Origin: a virus | DNA length: 64,000 nt | Direction: 5' to 3' (one strand) | IMG/VR virus record: IMGVR_UViG_3300042558_004148 | Span: 143,416-207,415 of that record | Part shown: positions 9,207 to 16,707 of the stretch, piece after piece | How the letters are laid out: each line of letters begins with the position of its first letter | Numbering within the stretch: the first letter of the stretch is position 1 | The notes under the pieces: model-generated | Database searches by the model: none | What the model saw: the letters and a program-made list of their open reading frames with translations, nothing else | What the model was told of the DNA's origin: nothing | Position numbers and translations under genes: made by a program

Positions 9207-10355
9207 ATGAGTCCAGAAGAAAAAATAGAGATTAAGAAAAAGATAGAGAGACTTACCTCACTTAAGAATGAACTTAAGAATGAGGAGCAGGCTATCAAGT
9301 TAACCATGAACTCCATCTATGGAGCGATTGGTAATAACTGGTTTATTTGCTTCAATACTGACGTTGCCGAATCAGTAACTCTGCAGGGACAGGACTTAAT
9401 TAAGTATTCTGAAAAGATACTCGACAAGTATTTTCATGAACATTGGCATCTAGATACAGAATTACACGAGAGATTAGGTATTACTAAGGTAAAGAAAGTT
9501 GTAAAACCCTTGGTTGTATATGGTGACACTGATTCGAATTATGTGACCTTTCAGGAGGTTGTAGATTCCTGTGATTACCAGGGGGAGGACAAGGATCTTA
9601 TTATTAAAATCAATGAATATAGATTAAATGAGTATCTTAGAAAGTGCTTTGATATTTACTCCAAAAAATGGAACACCACGAACTATCAGGATTTTGAGTT
9701 AGAAACTCTTTCATATAACGGTATATTTTTGGGTAAGAAAAAATATGTAGTGAACCTAGCATATGATTCTGGACTTCATATGGATCCACTTCAACAACTC
9801 AAGTTCACTGGGGTTGAAATGATTAAAGGCGGTACCCCTCCATTCGTTAGAGAAAAATTAATATATCTAACTAAATTTATATTCTCCAAAGGTAGGTCAT
9901 TTGACATAAGAGAATTTGTTAAGGAGCTTAAAACCATCAAGAAGGAATTTAAAACTCAGGAGCCCAAGAATATATCGGCATCAGTTAATATAAACAATTA
10001 TGAAAAGTTTATATTAAATGATACTACCGGATTCGAGGTTTCGAAGGGATGCCCGATTCACGTAAGAGCTTCAGGATATCATAATTATTTACTAAATGCA
10101 TCAAAATACAAAAGTAAATATTCACTCATAAGAAGCTCTGAAAAAATAAATTACTATTTTGTTAAAGTTAAATCAATATCGGAGAATAACGTTTTTGCTT
10201 ACCCGCAGGGAACTTATCCATACGAATTTGCTCCACCTATTGATTATGATGAGCAATTTACAAAGACCATACTCGATCCGATAAACAGATTCATAGAGGT
10301 CATGGGATATAATAGGATAAGTCCAAATTTATTCATGATAAACGCACTATTTTAA
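9207..10355 (+). CDS. family B DNA polymerase, C-terminal part (motifs B and C, thumb); split gene
   Basis: The 382-residue protein begins just before polymerase motif B (KLTMNSIYGAIGN, 31-43) and continues with motif C YGDTDS (105-110), carrying catalytic aspartates, and the KKKY template-binding motif (177-180), then a thumb-like region. The exonuclease domain and motif A (the SLYPS-type strand with the other catalytic Asp) are missing, and no ORF upstream in this window supplies them. The gene starts cleanly 5 bases after the clamp gene. It therefore looks like the C-terminal partner of a split polymerase, with the N-terminal part elsewhere in the genome. A degraded gene is less likely because the frame and motifs are intact. 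Confidence 0.9.
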   Translation: MSPEEKIEIKKKIERLTSLKNELKNEEQAIKLTMNSIYGAIGNNWFICFNTDVAESVTLQGQDLIKYSEKILDKYFHEHWHLDTELHERLGITKVKKVVKPLVVYGDTDSNYVTFQEVVDSCDYQGEDKDLIIKINEYRLNEYLRKCFDIYSKKWNTTNYQDFELETLSYNGIFLGKKKYVVNLAYDSGLHMDPLQQLKFTGVEMIKGGTPPFVREKLIYLTKFIFSKGRSFDIREFVKELKTIKKEFKTQEPKNISASVNINNYEKFILNDTTGFEVSKGCPIHVRASGYHNYLLNASKYKSKYSLIRSSEKINYYFVKVKSISENNVFAYPQGTYPYEFAPPIDYDEQFTKTILDPINRFIEVMGYNRISPNLFMINALF

Positions 10356-10543
10356 TGAGCTTTAATAAAAGATTTTTACCCGAGGTGGATGTACTTGAAA
10401 AAAGAAGGGAACAGTATGATAATGATCTTGATTTCTTTAATTCGATTGTAGGAAAGGCTGATTGCTTTATAGGATCGGAGGAATCTATAGAATATCTGGA
10501 CAGATTGGAAAAAAAGCTCTTTGGTGATGAAGAAGAAAAATAG
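10355..10543 (+). CDS. small hypothetical protein
   Basis: A 62-residue charged protein with no recognised family. Its ATG overlaps the polymerase stop by one base (TAATG) and its end overlaps the next gene by 17 bases, so translational coupling is likely. Confidence 0.6.
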   Translation: MSFNKRFLPEVDVLEKRREQYDNDLDFFNSIVGKADCFIGSEESIEYLDRLEKKLFGDEEEK

Positions 10544-10826
10544 CATTGAGATAAATTTTAATCCAGTGGACGATAATATTTTCTATGATTACTATAACGA
10601 ATATAGAACGCTGATGATCCACGAGGCGGAAGGTATACTTAGTAATAAACCAAGTTACATCCTACATACTCCAATACCCATACAGGATAAGATTGCCAGA
10701 ATATCAGATCTCTTGGATTTTTTTGTACTTGAAAATGAACAAGATATTGTGGATGATCTAATTATGACTAGAAATTCGATAAAAATCAAGATGTTCATCA
10801 ACCTGCAGATTAATGAATTAATTTAA
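10527..10826 (+). CDS. small hypothetical protein
   Basis: A 99-residue protein starting at the ATG at 10527 (MKKKNSIEI); upstream TTG and GTG codons are in frame but less likely. The C-terminal half has a helical pattern (ISDLLDFFVLENEQDIVDDL) loosely similar to the YEKC-type small proteins but without the Cys. It is the last gene of the replication operon. Confidence 0.6.
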   Translation: MKKKNSIEINFNPVDDNIFYDYYNEYRTLMIHEAEGILSNKPSYILHTPIPIQDKIARISDLLDFFVLENEQDIVDDLIMTRNSIKIKMFINLQINELI

Positions 10827-10856
10827 GAAAGTCCAATTATAGATCTAATTGATCTT

Positions 10857-10864
10857 GATATATA
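10857..10864 (+). promoter_or_regulatory. putative late promoter element GATATATA
   Basis: GATATATAG lies 26 bases before the ATG at 10891. The element separates the replication operon from the ATP-grasp fusion gene and implies a different expression time for the latter. Confidence 0.5.
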
Positions 10865-10890
10865 GATGGTAAAATAATTAATATTAATTG

Positions 10891-12351
10891 ATGTTATTAA
10901 ATAAGAAGGTATTAAATTTCGTTTCTTTCTTGAATGAATCAAAGACTGACGGAATAAAGGTTATAGTTCTTACTGGGAATGTAAAGGGTAGTAAAACATC
11001 TGAATCATTCAAGGAAGAATGTGAAAAAATGGGAGCTGAATGTCACGTTGTTGATGTGAACGAAGCTGTATTGGAAGCCGTGTATAACGGACATCTTATA
11101 AAGATGGACGGAGAACAGATTCTGATAGATCCAAATTCGACTGTGATTGTTCCGCGAAGAGGTGTATTGGAAAATTCACACACTAAGCAAATATTGCTAT
11201 CTTTGGAGGAAGCAAGGTATTTTACAGTAAATAGCTTGGAATCGATGGAGGTTTGCGAAAATAAATTCATTACATCGAAGATAATGGAAGAGCATGGATT
11301 ACCTGTTCCTAAATATGCTCTAGTACCCAACGAGGATGCACTTGATAGAGCACTTGAAGAGATTGGTGGTAAATTCCCGGTTATAATGAAATTATTATCA
11401 GGAACACAAGGAATCGGAGTTTCTATAGTTGATTCCTATGCATCTTTAAAATCTGTATATCAAACAATCAGAAAACTTGATGATACAAATGAGATATTGA
11501 TACAGGAGAAAATTGATTCAAAATCTGATTTAAGAATTCAGGTAATAACCAAAAAAATAGATCCACTAAATCCAACTAAAGACAATTGTATTATACTGGG
11601 ATCTATGAAAAGGGATGCTGTTGATAAGGACTTTAGAACTAATTACTCTTTAGGTGGAAGCGTTTCTAAATACGAAATAGACGATGAACTAGTAGATATC
11701 GCATGCAGAGCAGCTAATGCAGTAGGATGTCATTGGTGTGGAGTTGATATTATGATTGATAGTAAGACTAAAAAGCCTTACATTCTGGAAGTTAATTCAT
11801 CCCCCGGTACTGAGGGTATATCTAAAGCTATAGGTAAACCGATTGTGGAGGATGTTCTTGATTATATACTAAACAAAGACAACTGGTCACAATCTGACCT
11901 TGAAATAGGATATCTCGAAACATTAACAGTTCCTGGAATTGGTAGAATGGTTGCTAAGTTTGATACTGGTAACGGTGCTAGATCTTGCACATTACATGCA
12001 GACGAAGTAGAAGAGCTGGATGGAAAATTAGTTTGGCAGGTTGGTAAGAAAAAATTTGTCAATGAAATAATTGAATATTCGGATGCTGAAGTTGGTAGGG
12101 ACGTACACACAAGACCAGTTATAGAAATTGATTTAGTTTTTAATAATGTAACTGTACCTAAAGTAAAGGTATCTCCCGTTGATAGAACAGAGAAGAGCAC
12201 ACCGTTTTTAGCAAATAGAGCATTTATGAGAAAACTTGGATTAGTAGTTAATCCAGATAAAGCTTTCGTAGTAAGTGGTGAGCTAGAAGATAAATATAGT
12301 GCAGGATCATCTAAGGGTGAAGCCCATGCAGGAATAGAATTTGAAAAATAA
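10891..12351 (+). CDS. ATP-grasp (RimK-like) ligase fused to retropepsin-like 'Zn_protease' domain
   Basis: The 486-residue protein has an N-terminal FxxF motif (NFVSFLNE, F10/F13), then a RimK-type ATP-grasp enzyme to about residue 330 (PVIMKLLSGTQGIGVSIV nucleotide loop; DIMIDS and LEVNSSPGTEGI metal/ATP motifs). The C-terminal 140 residues match the retropepsin-like family PF05618: IGRMVAKFDTGNGARSCTLHA, with the catalytic-type DTG near 355, and later PFLANRAFMRKL. RimK-like enzymes add amino acids to protein C-termini; the retropepsin-like partner is normally a separate gene. The fusion suggests paired peptide ligation and cleavage on an unknown target. ATG 10891 is chosen over the adjacent TTG at 10888. 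Confidence 0.88.
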   Translation: MLLNKKVLNFVSFLNESKTDGIKVIVLTGNVKGSKTSESFKEECEKMGAECHVVDVNEAVLEAVYNGHLIKMDGEQILIDPNSTVIVPRRGVLENSHTKQILLSLEEARYFTVNSLESMEVCENKFITSKIMEEHGLPVPKYALVPNEDALDRALEEIGGKFPVIMKLLSGTQGIGVSIVDSYASLKSVYQTIRKLDDTNEILIQEKIDSKSDLRIQVITKKIDPLNPTKDNCIILGSMKRDAVDKDFRTNYSLGGSVSKYEIDDELVDIACRAANAVGCHWCGVDIMIDSKTKKPYILEVNSSPGTEGISKAIGKPIVEDVLDYILNKDNWSQSDLEIGYLETLTVPGIGRMVAKFDTGNGARSCTLHADEVEELDGKLVWQVGKKKFVNEIIEYSDAEVGRDVHTRPVIEIDLVFNNVTVPKVKVSPVDRTEKSTPFLANRAFMRKLGLVVNPDKAFVVSGELEDKYSAGSSKGEAHAGIEFEK

Positions 12352-12361
12352 TATAATATAA

Positions 12362-12589
12362 ATGGAAAATTTAAAAGAGTTTGGTAGTGTTGATATACAA
12401 CCTATGCACGAGTCTTCTCAGGACGAAAAAACTGAAAAAATACAGGTACTTCTTTCCAAAGAGGATCTAACCGATTTAAGTAGAAAAATCTCGAAAGAAG
12501 CATTGGCAAAAGGTGAAGCACCTGTATCAATTTCTCATTATGTAAGAATACTTATTAGAAGAAATCTTGGTAAAACTACCTCTGATTAA
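12362..12589 (+). CDS. small hypothetical protein, possibly RHH-like
   Basis: A 75-residue protein starting MENLKEFGSV, followed by an acidic linker and a C-terminal segment (KIQVLLSKEDLTDLSRKI...SISHYVRILIRRNL) compatible with a ribbon-helix-helix fold: one strand and two helices. DNA binding is possible but unproven. It begins 10 bases after the ATP-grasp fusion and its 3' end overlaps the convergent gene at 12586 by 4 bases. Confidence 0.6.
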   Translation: MENLKEFGSVDIQPMHESSQDEKTEKIQVLLSKEDLTDLSRKISKEALAKGEAPVSISHYVRILIRRNLGKTTSD

Positions 12590-12927
12590 TTTCTAAAGAA
12601 ATCCTCAAATGATAATACTCTATTCGAATCAACGGATGGAGTATTTTTTTGATCATCGGAATCATCTTCTGTGTCTTCTTCAGAATCATCAGATGTAAAA
12701 TCTGAATCCTCTTCGGAAGAATCATATGATTCCTCATCGTTCGAGGTATAATCAGAATCATCATCAGATGTAACTTCAGCCTCTTCGTTATCTTCTAAAG
12801 GATCTGTGTCATCAAATGATTCTTCGTTGTCCCATGAGCCAGCGCCATCTAATTGGCCTTCCTCTTGGTTTAATCTGTTCTCTGTTTCCTGCGATTCAGA
12901 TTCTTGTGGATTAAATTCTGTTTCCAT
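12586..12927 (-). CDS. highly acidic protein with C-terminal FEDF motif
   Basis: The 113-residue protein is dominated by Asp, Glu and Ser with many DDSD/EEDS runs and is probably disordered. It ends with RVLSFEDFFRN, the same FEDF motif found at the N-termini of the proteins at 12962 and 26368 and at the very C-terminus of the one at 49174. Its promoter region is shared with the divergent gene at 12962 and contains GATATATAT on its own strand. Acidic composition would suit a DNA mimic, scaffold or internal head protein; none is shown. Confidence 0.7.
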   Translation of the reverse strand: METEFNPQESESQETENRLNQEEGQLDGAGSWDNEESFDDTDPLEDNEEAEVTSDDDSDYTSNDEESYDSSEEDSDFTSDDSEEDTEDDSDDQKNTPSVDSNRVLSFEDFFRN

Positions 12928-12945
12928 TTTTAAATTTTAAAATTA

Positions 12946-12961
12946 GTTAAATATATATCAC
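12946..12961. promoter_or_regulatory. divergent late-type promoter, near-palindromic ATATATAT
   Basis: The sequence GTTAAATATATATCAC reads as GTGATATATATTTAAC on the minus strand, so the minus gene at 12927 has an exact GATATATA element. The + strand variant lies only 2-3 bases before the ATG at 12962. Confidence 0.45.
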
Positions 12962-13282
12962 ATGAAAAAAATACTAGAATTTGAAGATTTTTTAGAGAAT
13001 GATCTTGAATTAGACGAAGCTCAGAAAGCAATGCTTAGAGATTGGATCACTAAATATGAGAAATACTTTAATTTCCATGATAGTGGTAGTTTTATCGATT
13101 CCATAGACGATATAACTAATGATGCAATAGCACAATTAGGCATAGATAAGAGTAAGCATGATGCTGTCCAGAGTTACCTTGAAAGCCTATATGATCTCTC
13201 CGATGGCATATCAGTTATAATGGCTCCCGGAATAGAATTTCAATATACGAACATAGACCAGGTTCAGAGATTCCAATATTAA
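12962..13282 (+). CDS. hypothetical protein with N-terminal FEDF motif
   Basis: A 106-residue acidic protein. Its N-terminus MKKILEFEDFLENDLE closely resembles T4 capsid-targeting sequences (hydrophobic, F-x-x-F, then Glu). The remainder is helical and unrecognised. The ATATATAT element almost touches the start codon, which suggests a leaderless transcript. It may be an internal head protein. Confidence 0.7.
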   Translation: MKKILEFEDFLENDLELDEAQKAMLRDWITKYEKYFNFHDSGSFIDSIDDITNDAIAQLGIDKSKHDAVQSYLESLYDLSDGISVIMAPGIEFQYTNIDQVQRFQY

Positions 13283-13338
13283 TTATATTTTTATTGAAAT
13301 AATTGCATTTTTTTATGTATAATTATTAAATATTTTTA

Positions 13339-14259
13339 ATGAATAAAATTGAGGCAGTGTATGTGGATTGGCATGCACCCAGAAAATTCAGAGGAGCATC
13401 TTCACCGGTTAAAAAACCATGGGAGATTGCATTAATAATTAGAAGTACATATTTTGCTAGGGAAGCAAATTCCTGGTCTCCTGTTTTATATTGTGACGAA
13501 ATAACATATGCGTATTACGATAAGATAGGACTTCTTGACCACTTCGATAAAGTTTATCCGATATTACCTCTTACTGATATAGGTTTCGATCCGAATATAT
13601 TTTGGGCTGGTGCTAAATTTATAGCAATGAAAAATTGCGATTCGCCGTTTGTAATGATGGATTTGGATGCAGAAATTCGTTTTGAAGTAGATCTTTCCGC
13701 TTATGATGCATTTTTCACACATTATGAGGGTATTATTCCCGGAGATATTAAATTTTATCCGGATCCTGAATATCTTGATACTGATGGATTTTTTAAAGAA
13801 AGATATTCTTTTGAATGGGGTGAAAAAGCTTTCAATACATGTATTTTCCATATTAAGGATCTTATATTAGCAAAGGAATACGCAAATGCAGCTCTAGATT
13901 TTATGTATGGTGTTAGCTCAGTTAATCCAGCATTTGAAAAAGTACCGTATATACTTTTAGCTGAACAGAGATTCGTGTATGAATTCTGTAAAATAAAGAA
14001 TTTGAAAGTCGGTACTCTAATAAAAGGAGAGTATATACCAACCAACTATATGCACGGAGTTGATTCCTTCATTAATTCAGATTTAGCTGAGATTGGCGAG
14101 AAAGGATTTTTGCATGTTTGGGGATATAAAAGCAATCTAAATGGTAACGATGAGGAAGCGGAAAGCTTTTTTGGTAATCTTATTTCGACAGCACCTCAAC
14201 TAAGTAAGCATATAGTTAATTCGGTTTCTCTAAATACTGAATTAACTTTGGATAAATAG
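13339..14259 (+). CDS. glycosyltransferase-like protein (GT-A fold, MDLDAEIR motif)
   Basis: The 306-residue protein has a GT-A-like pattern: an N-terminal substrate strand, alternating strands and helices, and the DxD-type motif VMMDLDAEIRF (about 112-122), followed by family-like segments (PYILLAEQRFVYEF near 200; NYMHG). It resembles the uncharacterised phage/bacterial glycosyltransferase family DUF6734. Donor and acceptor are unknown. No standard promoter was found in the 57-base gap upstream. Confidence 0.7.
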   Translation: MNKIEAVYVDWHAPRKFRGASSPVKKPWEIALIIRSTYFAREANSWSPVLYCDEITYAYYDKIGLLDHFDKVYPILPLTDIGFDPNIFWAGAKFIAMKNCDSPFVMMDLDAEIRFEVDLSAYDAFFTHYEGIIPGDIKFYPDPEYLDTDGFFKERYSFEWGEKAFNTCIFHIKDLILAKEYANAALDFMYGVSSVNPAFEKVPYILLAEQRFVYEFCKIKNLKVGTLIKGEYIPTNYMHGVDSFINSDLAEIGEKGFLHVWGYKSNLNGNDEEAESFFGNLISTAPQLSKHIVNSVSLNTELTLDK

Positions 14260-14281
14260 TTAACTTCCAATCAAACAATAT

Positions 14282-14303
14282 TCGCAATAAATATTTATTT
14301 TTG
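14282..14303 (+). promoter_or_regulatory. putative early promoter of the tmRNA (TCG-N11-TATTTTTG)
   Basis: TCG at 14282-14284 is followed after 11 bases by TATTTTTG (14296-14303), matching the spacing of the other early-type sites. The mature tmRNA 5' end lies about 40 bases downstream, leaving room for a short processed leader. Confidence 0.5.
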
Positions 14304-14346
14304 TGAAGTGAAACATTTAGAGATTCAAGTACTTTAAATAATATAT

Positions 14347-14803
14347 GGGGCTGACCAGGTATTGATTGGCAGCATTAGTTCTTTGAGACGCAGGCAGAGT
14401 TAGTATCGGAAACTCTTTAATAACCTATACAAAGCTTTAAACGGCAAAACAAATGTTTGGGAAGCGATCAACTCGTTTGGTGCTCCCGTATCTCAAGTTG
14501 AGTTCGCAGTAGCGGCTTAATTGTCGGGTCTCAGTTACCTAGGAACAGAAATCTGAAAGCGGGAAAAAGGGTTAATAGTACCACAAATCGATGAGCATCA
14601 GTAACCCTGAGCGAAAGCGACAGTCCACGGAGAAATCTAAGGAGCGCTGTTAATGTGATTCAAATGGAAGATTAGTTCACGATAAACCGAACCATTTAAT
14701 AAGGGAATCGTAAATTTTGTTTATTTAGAAAAATAAACTAAGCCTGTGAATGAGTCCTTAGGGTTAACTGAGCAAGACTAGGGTTCGATTCCCTACAGCT
14801 CCA
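14347..14803 (+). ncRNA. ssrA: tmRNA (trans-translation RNA)
   Basis: The RNA begins GGGGCTGACCAGG and ends with a T-arm (TAGGG-TTCGATT-CCCTA) and CAGCTCCA. The 5' GGGGCTG and 3' CAGCTCC form a 7-bp acceptor stem with one G-U pair. The region CTAAGCCTGTGAA before the 3' tRNA half matches a conserved tmRNA segment, and a tag reading frame ends in GCGGCTTAA. The CCA tail is not encoded. About 457 nt is longer than typical bacterial forms, partly because of the long tag. It would free stalled ribosomes using SmpB, which is not seen in this window and may come from the host. Confidence 0.95.
14443..14520 (+). other. tmRNA tag reading frame, 25 codons plus stop
   Basis: The resume codon is inferred as GGC at 14443, preceded by the TTTAAAC context found before the resume codon of Bacteroidota tmRNAs. 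The encoded tag starts GKTNVWEAIN and ends VEFAVAA before TAA. The hydrophobic FAVAA end corresponds to the ALAA-type degradation signal. Typical tags of this phylum are about 9-10 residues, so this tag is much longer. The resume codon assignment rests on context. Confidence 0.85.
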
Positions 14804-14829
14804 CTGACGCGATTTTGTACTTTAGTTTG

Positions 14830-14837
14830 GATATATA
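14830..14837 (+). promoter_or_regulatory. putative late promoter element GATATATA
   Basis: GATATATAATC lies 20 bases before the ATG of the GIY-YIG gene and 27 bases after the tmRNA 3' end, giving the endonuclease its own transcription start. Confidence 0.5.
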
Positions 14838-14857
14838 ATCTAAACTAAAGTATAGAA

Positions 14858-15700
14858 ATGGCAAGAAAGGAACATAAATACCACTACATCTACAAAATAA
14901 CTTGCACCAGAACCAAAAGATATTATATTGGAATGCACTCAACCGATAAACTAAATGATGGTTATATGGGCGGAGGAAAAAGAATAAGAAATTCGATAAG
15001 AAGACATGGCAAGGAAGCACACACTAAGGAGATTTTGGAATATTTCAATGACAGGGAATCATTAAGAAACAGAGAGATTGTATTAGTTAATGAAGATCTA
15101 TTGAATGATCCGATGTGTATGAATTTACAACCAGGAGGTGGAGGAGGAATAATAAACGAAAAACATCTGAAGGATTTTTGCCAGGCTGGAAATAAAGCAT
15201 TCGTCGAGAAATTAAAGGATGATGTCTATATGAATAGATTCATCGAGTGTACAAAAGAGGGAAGAAAAAAGGCAGTTGCTAAAGCCAAAGAACTCTATGA
15301 AAATGGTACATACAGACTGGACACTTTTAAAGACCGAACGCATACACCCGAAACGATTTTAAAAATGAAGGAAGCAAAGAAATTTCATGGATCCGGTGAT
15401 AAAAATTCCCAGTTTGGAAAAAAATGGATAAAAAATTCAGAAACTATGGAATGCATAAAGATAGATGCATCCGAATATGAAAATTATATAGTTCTGGGAT
15501 GGGAAAGCGGGAGATTCCCAAGTTCAGCTGGATTAACTGTTAAATTAACAGAATCCCAGATTAGCGAAATAAAAACTATGCTATCCGATAATATTATGGT
15601 ATCTGAAATAGCTAAGAATTTCCAAACATCGGTAACAACGATCAGAAAAATAAAACGTGGAGATACTTGGAGACATGTTAATATAGAAGGGCTGGAATAA
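14858..15700 (+). CDS. GIY-YIG homing endonuclease, Seg-like
   Basis: The 280-residue protein has an N-terminal GIY-YIG nuclease domain: YIYKITC (10-16), YYIGMH (22-27), a conserved Arg region and EKHL/NREI helices. A middle NUMOD3-type part (HTPETILKMKEAKKFHGSGDKNSQFGKKW) and a C-terminal helix-turn-helix (VSEIAKNFQTSVTTIRKIKRG) should give DNA specificity. This is the layout of free-standing T4 Seg and intron-encoded endonucleases. It sits 54 bases after the tmRNA gene with no intron, and ends at its own terminator. Confidence 0.92.
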   Translation: MARKEHKYHYIYKITCTRTKRYYIGMHSTDKLNDGYMGGGKRIRNSIRRHGKEAHTKEILEYFNDRESLRNREIVLVNEDLLNDPMCMNLQPGGGGGIINEKHLKDFCQAGNKAFVEKLKDDVYMNRFIECTKEGRKKAVAKAKELYENGTYRLDTFKDRTHTPETILKMKEAKKFHGSGDKNSQFGKKWIKNSETMECIKIDASEYENYIVLGWESGRFPSSAGLTVKLTESQISEIKTMLSDNIMVSEIAKNFQTSVTTIRKIKRGDTWRHVNIEGLE

Positions 15701-15703
15701 TGT

Positions 15704-15731
15704 CCTATTTTCGATGAGAATAGGCTTTTTT
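15704..15731 (+). terminator. terminator after GIY-YIG gene
   Basis: CCTATT and AATAGG pair around a T-rich/GATGAG loop, followed by six T residues. Confidence 0.7.
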
Positions 15732-15752
15732 ATTGAAACTTTATTTTATAAA

Positions 15753-15760
15753 GATATATA
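15753..15760 (+). promoter_or_regulatory. putative late promoter element GATATATA
   Basis: GATATATAATTTT lies 20 bases before the ATG at 15781. It supports 15781 rather than an upstream in-frame start that would lie within the promoter. Confidence 0.5.
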
Positions 15761-15780
15761 ATTTTAAAATAAATTTATAC

Positions 15781-16128
15781 ATGGAAAACATTATTATCTC
15801 AATCTTTGGAGTTATCTTATTATTTGTTATAGCTATTTTTGCTACAAATTGGAAAGAAAAGAAAGAAGATCAAAAAATTGATACCTCTATCAGAACTAAA
15901 AAAACATCATCTAATGTTAATTCATCTGGAGCAACTTCAGGATCGGGCGGAAAAGGTTATATCGGAACTATCGATAAGAACTCAGAAAAAGTAAAGCCGA
16001 AGAAAAAAACACCTAAAGCGAAGGCATCTAAACCTGAATTTCCGATCACTGACAATAAACCAAAACCAGGAGCTAAAAGAGGTAGAAAACCTAAAAAAGA
16101 TAAAGGTAACGATCTATTATTAAGCTAA
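15781..16128 (+). CDS. membrane-anchored basic protein with AT-hook-like motif
   Basis: The 115-residue protein has one N-terminal membrane helix (about residues 3-22, IIISIFGVILLFVIAIFAT) and a Lys/Pro/Ser-rich, probably disordered remainder. Near the C-terminus KPGAKRGRKPKKDK contains an AT-hook-like GRKP core, which binds the minor groove of AT-rich DNA in other proteins. With the short N-terminus outside, the basic tail would be cytoplasmic and could tether DNA to the membrane. That function is inference. Start chosen from the GATATATA position. Confidence 0.7.
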   Translation: MENIIISIFGVILLFVIAIFATNWKEKKEDQKIDTSIRTKKTSSNVNSSGATSGSGGKGYIGTIDKNSEKVKPKKKTPKAKASKPEFPITDNKPKPGAKRGRKPKKDKGNDLLLS

Positions 16129-16147
16129 TATAAATATACAGCATTCA

Positions 16148-16179
16148 AATCCCAATCTTCTCAGATTGGGATTTTTTTT
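16148..16179 (+). terminator. terminator after AT-hook-like membrane gene
   Basis: AAATCCCAATCT pairs with AGATTGGGATTT around a TCTC-type loop, followed by a T run. An early-type promoter begins 12 bases later. Confidence 0.85.
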
Positions 16180-16190
16180 GATTTTATTTT

Positions 16191-16218
16191 TTTGTCCCGT
16201 AATTTTTACTTAACTTTG
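16191..16218 (+). promoter_or_regulatory. putative early promoter (TTTG / CCG-N11-TAACTTTG)
   Basis: TTTG at 16191-16194 and TAACTTTG at 16211-16218 match the Bacteroidota -33/-7 elements with a 16-base spacer; CCG lies at 16197-16199. The ATG follows at 16239. Confidence 0.65.
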
Positions 16219-16238
16219 TATAAATTAAAAAAAAAGAT

Positions 16239-16691
16239 ATGAACCTTAGAAGATTGAAGAAAAGAATGAGTCTAAATTTCGTTAGATTCTCTAGAATAGC
16301 CACTGGGAGATCCTCGGAGATTAAGCATAGGAGAAGCAAGAACGAGAGAATGATTATCAGAATTGTTAGATCAGTCATTAATGTACCCGATAGTAGGGTA
16401 TATTATTCACCTAAGAGTTCTAGATTTTTTCTGCATACGAAGGATCGGAGATATATTATATCAATGGATTCAGAATCCATTAGGATAACGAATCATCATT
16501 TCTTTTTCAATAGTGATCTTAGAAGCAGTGTTTCGGATGAGCTGATGGGTCTTGCATTTTCCAGAATCGAGGAGGATATGATAAAACTGGAATCTGCATC
16601 TATCTTTAATGAGAACATATTTCTTAATGAGGTTTATTCATCGATTAAGGAAAATAGTGAGATAATGGTCGGAATGCCGGTAGAAGAATAA
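16239..16691 (+). CDS. hypothetical early protein
   Basis: A 150-residue protein with a strongly basic first 50 residues (many Arg/Lys) and a beta-like middle (RVYYSPKSSRFFLHTKDRRYIISMD). No family is recognised. It is the first gene behind a good host-type promoter and 16 bases before methylglyoxal synthase, so it is probably expressed early. The basic N-terminus could bind nucleic acid. Confidence 0.65.
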   Translation: MNLRRLKKRMSLNFVRFSRIATGRSSEIKHRRSKNERMIIRIVRSVINVPDSRVYYSPKSSRFFLHTKDRRYIISMDSESIRITNHHFFFNSDLRSSVSDELMGLAFSRIEEDMIKLESASIFNENIFLNEVYSSIKENSEIMVGMPVEE

Positions 16692-16707
16692 AAATAAAAA
16701 GCAGTGA

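Noticed and set aside
14793-15020. Minus-strand ORF across the tmRNA end and GIY-YIG start
   Set aside because: It overlaps two well-supported features and its protein has no recognisable domain.
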